From positions 1 through 64,000 of the forward strand of contig ML978188.1 of assembly GCA_010015745.1 (NCBI GenBank): 64,000 bases of DNA, written 5' to 3'. This document shows positions 32,553 to 43,207 of the stretch, piece by piece. The notes beneath the pieces were generated by a model that searched no databases, was not told where the DNA came from, and saw only the letters and a list, made by a program, of their open reading frames with translations. The position numbers were made by a program, and so were the translations under genes. The number at the start of each line of letters is the position of its first letter. The first letter of the stretch is position 1. Source of the stretch: Setomelanomma holmii. Taxonomy: Eukaryota > Ascomycota > Dothideomycetes > Pleosporales > Phaeosphaeriaceae.

Positions 32553-33650
32553 ATGGACACGTACAAGAATGAGAGCATGGTGTCGACCATCAGACAATCT
32601 CCGCCAATCGATATCAGAGTCCCGTACCAAGCAAGCTGGGTCAATGGCAAGGTCATCCTCATCACAGGTGGAGCAAGTGGCTTTGGTGCAGCCTTTGTAC
32701 GGCATTGGGCACAGAACGGCGCTACAGTCATCGTAGGAGACATTAACGTAGCGAAAGGCGATGCGTTATGCCGCAACATCAACAAAGACCTCACAGGCAG
32801 CAACAAGGTGCACTTCGTACACTGCGATGTGACCAAGTGGCAGTCACAGGTCGAGTTGTTCAAGCAGGCTGTGAAGCTGAGTCCACACGGCGGCATCGAC
32901 ACGGTAGTTGCGAACGCCGGCATTGCTGGCTACGATCCTATGCAGGAGCCCAAGAAGCTCGATGCTGCTGAGCCGCCCCCGCCAGACTTCAAGATCATGC
33001 ACGTCAATTGCACCGGCGTGCTCTACACAACCCACCTGGCATACTTCTATTTGCCCAAGAACCCAGGATCCTCGCCATGCGGCATTGACACAGACCCAGC
33101 GTCACGCACGCGCGACCGCCATTTGCTCCTCCTCGGCTCCATTGCATCGCTCGCACCCATTGCTATACAACCACAATACGGTGCAGCAAAGCACGCTGTA
33201 CTCGGTCTTTTCCGGAGTCTGCGATGCTCAAGCGGTCTGCAAGGCGTGCGCATCAACCTTCTTTGCCCATACTTCATCGACACACCCATCGTTACTACAG
33301 GTGCGCGCTTTGTGCTCGCAGGAGGAGCCATGGGCAAGGTCGAAGACGTAGTGGATGCCGGCACGCGTTTCGTAGCAGACTCACGCATACTCGGTCGATC
33401 GCTGGTCATTGGACCGAAGATGCATGTTCGGCAAAAGGACAACGGCGAGTGGGACCTGGCCACGCCCGGAACGGCCGGCAGCATCGAGACAGCGTGCTTC
33501 GAGCCCTATGCAGATGACTGGGAAGATGTTGACGCTTTTGACCGAAATTTGGTGAAGCTGCTGAACCTCATACAAATCGGCCGAGGCTGGGTGGGATGGG
33601 CACAAGACATCGTGAAGGCGGTCTTCTACGGCCTAGGCTTCGGACGATAA
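32553..33650 (+). CDS. Short-chain dehydrogenase (15-hydroxyprostaglandin-dehydrogenase-like), 365 aa
   Basis: Intact single-exon gene starting at CCACCATGG. TGGASGFG (38-45) is the NAD-binding loop, with VGDIN after the second strand (acidic Asp, pointing to NAD). VVANAGIAGYD follows; Ser195 lies in LLGSIAS; Tyr209 and Lys213 are in QYGAAKHAV; VRINLLCPYFIDTPI is next. After the SDR core comes a roughly 100-residue C-terminal part (EDVVDAGTRFVADSRILGRSLVIGPKM...) with a Trp-rich end (IGRGWVGWAQDIVKAVFYG) that may touch a membrane. The family is common in filamentous fungi, often beside secondary-metabolism genes, but no such genes are next to it here. Substrate unknown. Confidence 0.87.
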   Translation: MDTYKNESMVSTIRQSPPIDIRVPYQASWVNGKVILITGGASGFGAAFVRHWAQNGATVIVGDINVAKGDALCRNINKDLTGSNKVHFVHCDVTKWQSQVELFKQAVKLSPHGGIDTVVANAGIAGYDPMQEPKKLDAAEPPPPDFKIMHVNCTGVLYTTHLAYFYLPKNPGSSPCGIDTDPASRTRDRHLLLLGSIASLAPIAIQPQYGAAKHAVLGLFRSLRCSSGLQGVRINLLCPYFIDTPIVTTGARFVLAGGAMGKVEDVVDAGTRFVADSRILGRSLVIGPKMHVRQKDNGEWDLATPGTAGSIETACFEPYADDWEDVDAFDRNLVKLLNLIQIGRGWVGWAQDIVKAVFYGLGFGR

Positions 33651-34321
33651 CGCGCTTACACTGGAAGGTTCGGTGGTGAGCACCAAGTCGGAAGCGGCGG
33701 AAGTCGACTAGACAGCATCGCGATCATGTGAAAGGCCACACGATCGGGCACGACATGCCATGTCATCATAGCGTGAATCTAGTACTTTTCTCGTCACTTC
33801 GAAAACTACGAACGAGCCCATGGCAATCTGTACAATACCATGTTTACCCTTCAAAGTCCTGTTCGCGTAGTCTGACGCAAGGTCAAGGACCACCCATGTC
33901 AAATCCCCATGTTTCAAAAATAATCCGAGCGTCATAACTCAGGAACCAGAGCTGGGCAAATGAAATGCATTGGCGGATGACATCACGCGCTCGAGTGGAT
34001 GGCTATTTCGGCCGCTAAAACGGGAATTAACCGTCCTAGGGTTAATTCCTGTTCCTGGGCGCCCGCATGACGCCAGAGTTCGATGCGATCGACGCTACAA
34101 AATACTGGCGCCACTTCACGCGTCTGCCAATTCGACGTTTGCGCACCTGCTTCGATTCTACGTACACATCGTTTGCTGGCAAGCGCTGCGCCGTCTTGGT
34201 GCGACCCGCCACTGCCTGCATTAGCCGCAGCTCCATCATAAAAAACTATCGTGGCCAGTGTTGTTAACTAGCAAGCTGCGTGCACTTGGCGCATCTATAC
34301 CACCCCAGTCAACCTCCCACC
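33651..34321. other. Intergenic, promoter of the glycosyltransferase gene
   Basis: 670 bp with no supported gene. A near-palindrome around 34020-34052 (GAATTAACC ... GGTTAATTC) could be a regulatory site or a hairpin. Confidence 0.4.
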
Positions 34322-37300
34322 ATGTCGTTCAGCAGTCATGATGACCATTTCATTACGCCCACTGGCGCGTTGATCCACGAGCCAACCTTCCCGAACATGT
34401 CGGGGCCACTGCCAGACCCAGCAGAAGGTACAAAGCTCAAATTGAGTGCGACGGATGGCGGCTCTCCTGCAAGTATGTCCCAACCAGACATCGAGCAGGA
34501 CTCGGAAAGAACAAAGGACGCTCCCGCTTCCACGACACAGCAAGACGAGCTTGCACCTCGGCCCACGCAGCAAAGATGGGCCACAGAGCGACCGAAACCT
34601 TCCGCCAAGCACTCTCTTCTTGGGAAAATACAATCAGCGTCTCGCAGCAAGATTCCTAAGTCGAAGCCAGCAACAGTCGAGTTCGACCCCTACTCCTCCT
34701 CCGAATCAGACTCCTCAGACGATGACGCTCTGCCAGCCAGAAGCCTCAGTCACGACAACGAGCTTGCGAGAGAAGCATCACGGAAGAGACACAGTGTCGC
34801 CCATGGACCACTCTCTCGTCTTAAAGTTGCGAATGAGCATTTTAGGACATCAGGGAAGATATCCAAGTCGGATGGGCGACTGAAGCTCAGTCTGCTCGAA
34901 AAGGATGCAGACAGCGGCTACTTGGCCAAGGCACTTGGTGCAGTGCTGAGCAAGCATTCGAAGAATGAGGACGACACCAGCTTGACTAGCTACGATCACA
35001 GGGATATCCATGCCCAGAAGATCGCGCCTGAAGACGATGAGATGCAAAACCCCTCGCGACGCATCAAACTCAACATTGTTATCATAATTATTGGGTCACG
35101 AGGAGACATCCAGCCATTTATTCGGATAGGAAAGATTCTACAGAACGACTACGGACATCGCGTACGCATGGCAACACATCCTGCATTTAGAGACTTTGTT
35201 GAGAAAGACTCCGGGCTCGAGTTCTTCTCCATTGGTGGCAATCCCGCCGAGCTGATGGCGTTCATGGTGAAGAATCCGGGTCTCATACCGAGTATGGATA
35301 CGATCAAGGAGGGCGAGATTGGCCGTCGCAGGGCGCAGATGTACGAAATGTTCGAGGGCATGTGGCGCGCGTGCATCAACGCCACAGACGACGAGAACGA
35401 CAAGATGAACGCCAAAATGATGGGCGACAAGCGTCCATTCGTTGCAGATGCAATTATTGCAGTAAGTTCCCTCTACCTACTAAACTTCTCGGTCGTCTGC
35501 TAAAACACTCCAGAATCCACCCAGTTTCGCTCCTCCCCACATCGCAGAGAAACTAGGCATACCACTCCACATGATGTTTACGTTCCCTTACACACCGACT
35601 GTTCGTTTCCCGCATCCTCTTGCGAATATCAAGGCCAGCAATGTCGAAGCGACGTATAGCAACTTCATGTCATATCCACTCGTGGAAATGATGACATGGC
35701 AGGGTTTAGGAGATTTGATCAACCGCTTCCGTACGACAATCCTGCACCTGGAAGAAGTCAGCACAATCTGGGCGCCTGGCCAGCTCTACCGACTCAAAGT
35801 GCCCTACACCTACATGTGGAGTCCAAGTCTCATCCCTAAGCCCAGCGACTGGGGACCAGAAATTGATGTCACTGGGTTCGTGTTTCTTGACCTCGCTTCG
35901 AGCTACACTCCGCCGGACAACCTGAAAGCATTTCTAGACAATGGCGATCCTCCAATTTATATTGGCTTCGGTTCCATCGTTGTGGACGATCCGGATGCGT
36001 TCACCGAAATGATCTTCAAGGCAGTGAAGATGGTTGGTTGTCGCGCTCTGGTCTCCAAGGGCTGGGGTGGTTTCGGCTCGAACGCCGACTGTCCTGAGAA
36101 TGTCTTCATGCTGGAAAACACACCTCACGATTGGCTCTTCCCGCGATGCTCAGCAGTCATCCATCATGGTGGTGCTGGCACTACAGCGATCGGTCTGAAG
36201 ACCGCTAGACCGACCATGATCGTTCCGTTCTTTGGGGATCAGCCGTTCTGGGGGGCAATGGTCTCCAAGGCGAAAGCGGGCGCGCACGAGTGTATACCAT
36301 ACAAGAAGCTGAATGCCGAACGCTTAGCTGAAGGCATCAAGCAATGCTTGACTGAGGAGGCACGAACAAACGTGAAAAAGATTGCGGAGAGTATTGAGAA
36401 AGAAGGAGATGGAGCCCTGAACGCGGTGCACTCATTCCATCGGTCACTTCCATTGCGCGGAGATGGCAGTATGCGCTGCGATTTCCTCGACAACCGCACT
36501 GCCACGTGGAAGATAAAGAACACGAACGTCAAATTATCGGCGCTTGCTGCAGACATCCTGGTCGAAAAGAAGAAGCTTAAATGGAGTGAACTTCGTCTCA
36601 TTCGACACTATGAGTGGAACGACTTTGGCGGCCCTGGCGAGCCAGTGACGGGTGTGTGGGGCAGTTTGGTGACAACATTGACAGATGCAGCATCAGGAGT
36701 TGGAGGCGTGCCCGTCGAAATGGGCCGAAGCATCAAGAAGAGGGAGAAGTTCAGGGAGAAGAAAGGCGCACTACAGAAAAGGAAGCAACATCAGAAGGCG
36801 ACTTTGGCCAGGGTGAATACTAACGCAACTCCTAAGATCCCCGTCAATGGGTCAGACAAGAAAGATACAAAGAAAGGTCGACCCGAGGCTAAGCGAGAGG
36901 AGTCCTCGCTATCCAAACTGGAGGAGCCAGAAGAGGAACTTGCAGCAGAACTCGCGCATGAAGCAGGCGCAGGCTTCAGAAAGACTGGTGCTGCGATCGC
37001 GCGGTTCCCCATGAACTTTACTCTTGCACTGACACAAGGCTTCCACAATGCACCACGTCTCTACGGCGACGAAACTGTCCGCAGACCACCGCGCGTTACG
37101 GGCTTCCACTCTGGACTTCGCGCCGGTCGCGATGAGCTGGTATACGGTGTGATGGATGGCGTGACAGGTATCATCACTCAACCAATTCGAGGTGCGAAAC
37201 AAAGAGGTGTCTTCGGCGTTGCGCGCGGAGTAGGCTATGGCATCGGTGGCTTTGTGCTCAAAGACATCGCAGCCCTCCTCGGCCCTAGCGCGTACTTCAT

Positions 37301-38135
37301 GAAAGGTCTCGATGCGGAATATATGAAACGCTATCAGCCGACAAACTACCTGCGCCGCGCGCGCATCGCGCAAGGTCAGCTAGAGCTACGTATGCTCGCC
37401 TCCAAGACTCGCGTTCCAGGAGTCGAGGGCGAGAACGTGCAGAGCGAGAAACGCGACGAACTCGAGACGATGGTTAGTCTGAGATGGCAAGCTCTTCAGA
37501 AAGCCATCACCGAAGAAAAGAAGCAACACAAACCTGGAGTCATTGGCTCTTTGCTGGGTGTGGGCGACAAGAAAGAAGGACAGCGCGTACCCAGGAAGAG
37601 CAAGGATCATGCGGAGTCTCGGCCGCAGTCACGCTCACGAACCACTCCAGCTGCGAAGACGGAGAAGCAGATCACTGAGGAGAAGGACACCATGGCCCAT
37701 GAGGGCGTTAAGATGAGGCTGGATGGCAGTCACCGCGGCCTGAACAGGAGTAGCACTGCGCCTATCACGACCATCGAACACAGCAGTATGAACGACATGA
37801 AACCCCTCGAACACCCTGCCACGGCGGTACCTGGTCTCATCGAAGAAGAAAAGTCAGGACATGATGAGCATCAGCAGCAACAAGTTCTCGGTAACGTCCA
37901 CCTCGTCAACGGCGCAAAGAATAATTCCAACGAGGAACTCAAGTCTCCGACCACCGAGCGCGAGAGACTGGAAGTTGATGCCAGCGATGCCACACGAAGG
38001 CCGTCGGCGGACACTAGCTCCGAGAATACAAAGGTTGAGAGTGATATGTTTGAGCTACCGATTGCGAAGAAGGCGACCGAGGGATTGGAGAACGGGAGGC
38101 CGGCTGAGGGACATGGGGTGGGAGTGGCCGCATAA
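34322..38135 (+). CDS. UDP-glucose:sterol glucosyltransferase-like protein, 1,253 aa
   Basis: Two exons, 34322..35461 and 35514..38135, joined in phase 0 over a 52-bp GTAAGT/CCAG intron. The start CACCATGTCG is the only ATG in good context. Residues 1-240 are disordered and Ser/Asp-rich. A GT28-type N-terminal Rossmann half begins near 246 (RIKLNIVIIIIGSRGDIQPFIRIGKIL). The C-terminal half carries the nucleotide-sugar motif HHGGAGTTAIGLKTARPTMIVPFFGDQPFWG near 597. This is the GT1 sterol-glucosyltransferase type, transferring glucose from UDP-glucose to a 3-beta-hydroxy sterol. Unlike Atg26 it has no GRAM or PH domain upstream. Residues 830-1000 hold a conserved block (FRKTGAAIARFPMNFTLALTQGFHNAPRL, GVMDGVTGIITQPIRGAKQRG) resembling the C-terminal lipid-transfer region of VPS13/ATG2-like proteins. 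The last 200 residues are charged and disordered. Confidence 0.87.
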
Positions 38136-38499
38136 TGACGGCGCTGGAAGACGCGTGTGCATGGCAAGGGCGTTGGCATGAGTGGGCATGATCATGGTGG
38201 CATAGTCTGTGTTTTCGTTTGTAGTTTCTTGCATGAGATACCCCTGCAATGTTGATCTTGTTAGCTTCGATTTGACATCGACGTGGTTTGTATCAATTTT
38301 AATTTGACGTGACATGTCTGACATGCTGACAATTTTCCCGATGTCCAGAGAACAGGAGCCAAGCATGTGCAATAAGTGAGGCATTTTCAACTCAAGGGCG
38401 AGCATGAGCACATTTCGTGCTGTCCACAATGTTTTGAAACAACGGTTAGACCGGTGTAGATGATGAACGAATCGCAGGGGAGAAAAAAGGATGTTTATG

Positions 38500-41400
38500 T
38501 TCCCTGAGGCCAGAAGGCAAGGAGGAGACATGACTGCTTGATCGTGGGGTTTTGGAGATGTGATGAATCCACGTGTGACCGATCATCGTGCCCTTTGACG
38601 AAAATTATCAGTTGGTGTGCTGGTGGATACACACAACAGAGTCTGAAACTCCGACGATACAAGTCATGTCTTTGTGTCAAGAGAGAGTTTCGACAGCGAC
38701 AGACGAGCGGGAGAGGACATATAGAGCTGAGATGCTAGTTTTTGGAATCCCTGGTGAAAAGGTGTGTGAATGATGAAGAGAAGGTTGGACGTGAGCGGAG
38801 AATTTATATACGCCCTTCTCCTTGTCCTTCAGACGCGGCTTGACATGTCATTGCTATCCGACATTGCTCAGGAACTTATGATATGCTGCAATCTACCCGT
38901 TGTGCGAGCGATGCAGGAAAGCCAGTCATGCACGACCCGAGAACCTGTTTTTCGGCGCAAAGACAAGGAGAGGACATTGATGTTGGCATTCAACTTTTTG
39001 GGTTCGCAATTTAACTAGCAGATGTTGCTGAGAATTGACAACACGGATGGGAGGAAATTTGTTTATCCTGCCTTTGGTAGATCGATTTTCGTATGTTCTT
39101 GAGTCTTTCAATTTCTCGACAGCACTGCGGCGTATCACTTCGCCTTCAGTGGGTGTTAGGCAAGACTTATGGCTGAGTACATCAACGAAGACTTAAAGGC
39201 TTTGGTATTCAGGGAAGGCAGGACATCACGCTGTCGATAGGCGCTTTCGATCGGCGGGCGAGAAGCGGACATGAAGGTGTGTGACTGACCCTTTTGAGCC
39301 CAAGTACCAGTCTGGGCAGATGCATCTGGATGGAAGAAGGATTGCGAGGAGGAGAAGAGGGCTATATACACCACTCCCTGCTTCAGAGTGGATGATGAGG
39401 GCGAGGTATTGTGGAAAGTTCCAGCTGCGTCACCGGACTGGATGTGGTAGATGTGCGTAAATCGTTCACCGCAAGGCAAATATATCGTGCCCTGGAGGCA
39501 GTTTGATGATCCAAATTTCTGCGCGCTGGCGCACGAGGACATTCCACCGAGGAAGTTTGCTTTTGGGTAAATGATGTCAAGGGAACAGTGATGGTGAACA
39601 GAAGAGAGTGAGTTGACGGACGAAGTATTCACGCCGCGTCAATGCTAAAGTGTATGTTCATGTCTTCAAAGTGATACAGGGGCTTTTTATGCACGATTGA
39701 CTTGGTTTGTCTGGAGATTCATCATATACGCATCGATCTCATGCGACAAACTTTGGCAGAGGGCGAAAACCAGACAAGCATCACCAGCCACCAGCGGGTT
39801 TTCGACTCGAGGGCGAGGAAGAAGACATATGTTGCTGAACCTCGGTTTTGGTAAATGGGGGTTTTTTTTGCACGGATGAGAAGAAGATAAGGGAGAGAAA
39901 GTGAGGTATATATACACGCTGAGAGTGGAGAGCAGGAGGACGAGACATGGAAATGTGGTATCGAAATATTGCGAGCCACACTGGACTACCTAGTCTCGAT
40001 GTCTTTTGTTTGACGGAGGTCCACGTTCCGGGTCATGGTGCAAGAGAGATGCTATTTTCGATATGTGAAACAAGAAGATCATGCGATAGTCCAGGCTGTT
40101 TTTCAAGGAGGAAGGCGTGCGAGAGAGGACATCTGTTCAACGGATACGGGGTTTGGAGTGCTCGGTGGGAAATGTGGAGATGAGGAAGCAAGAATTGGAT
40201 GTGGACTGAGGGTGTTTATATATGCTCCCGCCTTGTTCATTTGGGGGATGCGACTTGACATATCGGAGCTGTTTGGCGATTACGCGGTATGAAGCATGCA
40301 GGTGCAATTTGACAAACGATGGAAGCGAGGAGAAAATTCCCGGAGTCTGTCATGACCAACCTTCAAATGCGTTTCTGGAGGCAAAGAGGAGAGGAGAGGA
40401 CGTGTTCCTATACCAGTCAGATCTTGGTATACGATTCGATTGCGAGAGTTGAATGGAGAGATGAGCATGGAAATTGTGCCGGGATATATACATGCTTTCT
40501 GTCGGCGAGGGTAGTTTCGACATAACGTTTACTTCGTCGATTTTGAGGCTATGCCAGCCAGCGGCACATCGCCTTGTCGATGAGTACATGTAAGGTCAGA
40601 AGTAGCCGCTTCCAAGACACATTACGAATGAGATGAATAGCTTGGTCCGAACAAGCAGACATAGCCGCTTTGTTGAACAAATTTTGGAGACGCGCGAACG
40701 GGGAGAGACACGTGGTGGCATGCGTACCCTTTAAAAATATCCAGCATGTAAGACGTAGAAGTAGAAGTAAGAACTGAATGTCGATTAGGAATTTATACAC
40801 CAACAAATGTACTCAAAGTCAATCTCAAGATATCTATGAAAGCTCTACACCTGGCTTTTGCGGCGTCGACGTGGTTGATCAATTCGTCGACTAGCGCATG
40901 TAAGGCCAGGGCCACTGGTTCTAGAAATCGTGATGCCAGCTACGACTTTGAAGGTCGGAAAAATGGTCATAATGGGGTGCCGAATGAGTTTTGAAGACAA
41001 GGCGAAAGGACGAGACCATGTGTCTAATCAGCAGAGGTTTTGGAGATGCTCGGTGCATCGAGGCACCCATGAATAGAAGGGGGTTTACGAGATGGGATTA
41101 CTTATATACCCGCCCAAGGCCAATTTCAGTGCAAAATCATGGCAGAAACATTGGAGACTTCGAGCATGTCACACCTCTCGTTGCGTTGATGGAGGGCAAA
41201 CCTATGGCATGAAGACCACAACAAATTCTCTGGAAGAACGGCAGCAACAGGCAGGACATGTCGTAGTCCAGGTATGGTTTCGGCAGACTCGACGCGAGGG
41301 TGACCACTTGATGGGAGATTGCTAGGAAGATGGCAGATGAACAGGTATATATACCTGCTTGACCACGCTTATTTGCATGACATTGGTGTCCATAGTTTCA

Positions 41401-41700
41401 TGCTTAGAGGGTTTTACATGCTGTAGAAGATGTGGTACGGAATGAGCAGAGATCATATCGAAAAGAGCAGGCACTTTTAGGGCAGCTGCGAGACACGGAA
41501 GACATACGACATGCTTCAATTGTAATTTGGTGTACATTGAGTGGCAGAAGCTGGGAATGATGAATAGAAAAGTGACGGAGAACTTTGGCAATACATATGT
41601 GCTCAGCCTAAATCTCGTCTTCATAACGATGATGCTCGAGTACTTTTAGTACTGCACGAGCTTTACGAACCTGGTAGGATGTAGAGGGAACATGAAGTTC
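38500..41700 (-). repeat. Regular array of diverged ~280-bp promoter-like units, right array
   Basis: On the minus strand, TATA boxes recur at about 38807, 39062 (weak), 39365, 39686 (ATAAAAAG), 39910, 40219, 40487, 40795, 41106 and 41349. Spacings are 224-321 bp, mean about 282. Each is followed by a pyrimidine-rich leader, in most units a (T/C)CCAAAA(C) motif, and then ATGTC(C/T) or a close variant. ATGs are at 38720, 38977, 39272, 39542, 39828, 40132, 40662, 41019 (ATGGTCTC) and 41259; the unit at 40403 has ACGTCCTC instead. The usual TATA-to-ATG distance is 80-95 nt. Further ATGTC starts at 38531 and 41505 may be outer units. The frames are mostly 9-60 codons and begin MSS, MSC or MSA. 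Units are too diverged for obvious end-to-end identity by eye. No gene of ordinary size is seen. Confidence 0.55.
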
Positions 41701-42365
41701 TTGACAAATGCTTCCAGAGCACAGAAGGAAGATCAATACACGTTTGGTCTCTTACCCCAATTCGAGATTTAGTAGTAACGCAAAGCTGATGATGGGGATG
41801 AAGAGTGACGACAGATGTGAAACTATGTATACAATTTCTAGATCCTAGACATCTCCACATCGCGTTACGTTTCATGAGGAGTTTGGAGTCATGCACAACC
41901 ATCATATAGATGTACACCTATTTCTGCGACGCGTTAAACATTGTACACCTTGTTGACTGATTTTGCCACTAAAAAAGTCGGACGACAGGTGCGCGAGATC
42001 ATACAAGCTTGGCTATGCTTCGTTGTTAGGTTGGTAGTTGATGGTCGGTGCAAGGTAAGCGAGATTGAGTGAGAGCAACGGCGAGGTATACAAGTTTCCG
42101 GATGCAGCATATACCAGTGGTCATGCCGGGCGCAGAGTGGGGCTTGTAGCTTTGCACAGTTTGTATGGAAGGTTGTCACGTAGGAATATTAGCAGCGTAG
42201 TGATTTGAGGGAGTGCAAACTCAACCCCGCAAATTTGCGAGATACCCCACTTACACGACAAGTTCGACATCCCGCCATGCCCTGGATTTCCGACAGTATG
42301 AGATTCGGCAGACTTGAAACTTTGCGCATAGCTATTGCGTCTATGTTTTCGAGCATATCGGTAAC

Positions 42366-42374
42366 TATATAAAA
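42366..42374 (+). promoter_or_regulatory. TATA box upstream of the tRNA-Lys gene
   Basis: TATATAAAA begins 50 nt before the first tRNA nucleotide (42416). Upstream TATA boxes help Pol III in some ascomycetes such as fission yeast. Here it could also compensate for the split A box, or serve Pol II. Confidence 0.5.
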
Positions 42375-42415
42375 GTGTTGACGTGCAAAACTTCCATCAA
42401 CACAATCATCAACCA

Positions 42416-42580
42416 GCCTGGTTAGCGTAAGTTTAGCCCACTGTTCGCTCAATTAGTAATATTTCCTAACATCACCACAGTCAATCGGTAGAGCGTGAGA
42501 CTCTTAGCGTCACACGTCCTAACACGACGATTGATCCAATCGCAATCTCAAGGTTGCGGGTTCGACCCCCGCATCGGGCT
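42416..42580 (+). tRNA. tRNA-Lys(CUU) in three exons
   Basis: Exons 42416-42426, 42481-42506 and 42545-42580 add up to 73 nt and fold into a full cloverleaf. The acceptor stem GCCTGGT pairs with ATCGGGC at all seven positions (two G-U wobbles). The D-stem GCTC/GAGC, anticodon stem TGAGA/TCTCA and T-stem GCGGG/CCCGC are perfect. Anticodon CTT is followed by A37. The 38-bp insert after position 37 (42507-42544) is at the standard site for tRNA introns. The insert 42427-42480 between positions 11 and 12 is not. Without removing it the 5' half cannot pair, while with it removed everything fits. The B box GGTTCGACCCC (42559-42569) is intact. A tRNA finder that does not allow a D-arm insert would miss this gene or call it a pseudogene. 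Confidence 0.85.
42427..42480 (+). other. Spliceosomal-type intron within the tRNA D-arm (54 bp)
   Basis: Begins GTAAGT, ends CACAG and has CTAAC at 42466-42470, ten nucleotides before the end. This is indistinguishable in length and signals from mRNA introns in this window. It splits the Pol III A box (TAGC | TCAATCGG). Removal by the spliceosome is inference; no transcript evidence is available here. Confidence 0.7.
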
Positions 42581-42593
42581 TTGATCGTGTTTC

Positions 42594-42608
42594 TTTTTGC
42601 CTTTTTTT
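42594..42608 (+). terminator. Pol III T-run terminator
   Basis: T5 at 42594-42598 and T7 at 42602-42608, beginning 14 nt after the tRNA 3' end, as expected for Pol III termination. Confidence 0.75.
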
Positions 42609-43207
42609 GCGGAAGTGTGGAGTCGTCCTCGCTGATTTAGATGTGCCACCTACATACAATACTCTCTTTTAGAGCTCTGTATAGTTTCCGAAGACAATGT
42701 AACGCAGCAAATAAATTTCGTTAAAACTAAAGATTTCGAAGTTTCTGTAGAGAATGCAACTGGATTTTGCAGTCTGCAACTACCGGGCAATGCGGGCACA
42801 GATTGTGGCGGAAACTCATGTCCCAATCGCTAAGTGTAGGTTCTCAGCTCTGTCAAACAGGAGATATTGGTTGCCTAGGATATCGCCGAGATCTAGGTGA
42901 AATAGAGTAAAGGTGAGCAGCATGACTTCGCTTCCAATCGTCGAAACTTTCCCAGCCAGGACGGCCCGCGACATGGTGCAAAAGGCAAAAACGCCCACCA
43001 TTTGCGATGTCAGATGGTTCAGACCAGCTGTTGTCTCAGATGATTTGCTCTGAATGTTGTGAAGCTTGGTCGTAAAAGCGATACATACGGACCCAAATAA
43101 CATTGACGTCTTCTCCGCGCCAAGCATTACATAAGCCACGCTAACGCGACCTCACAGCATCGGAGCTCGAGCACCACAATCGCAGAGCGCATATTCGCAC
43201 CGCAACC
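42609..43207. other. Intergenic between tRNA and complex I subunit gene
   Basis: About 600 bp; a 107-codon minus-strand frame (42816-43139) has no recognisable feature and overlaps the likely promoter of the next gene. Confidence 0.45.

Noticed and set aside
42481..42580. tRNA pseudogene lacking its 5' half
   Set aside because: The missing 11 nt are found 54 bp upstream, pair fully with the 3' acceptor and D strands, and the gap has complete intron signals. A chance match of this kind is improbable.
42816..43139. 107-codon minus-strand frame near the complex I gene
   Set aside because: Overlaps the likely promoter of that gene and has no recognisable domain.
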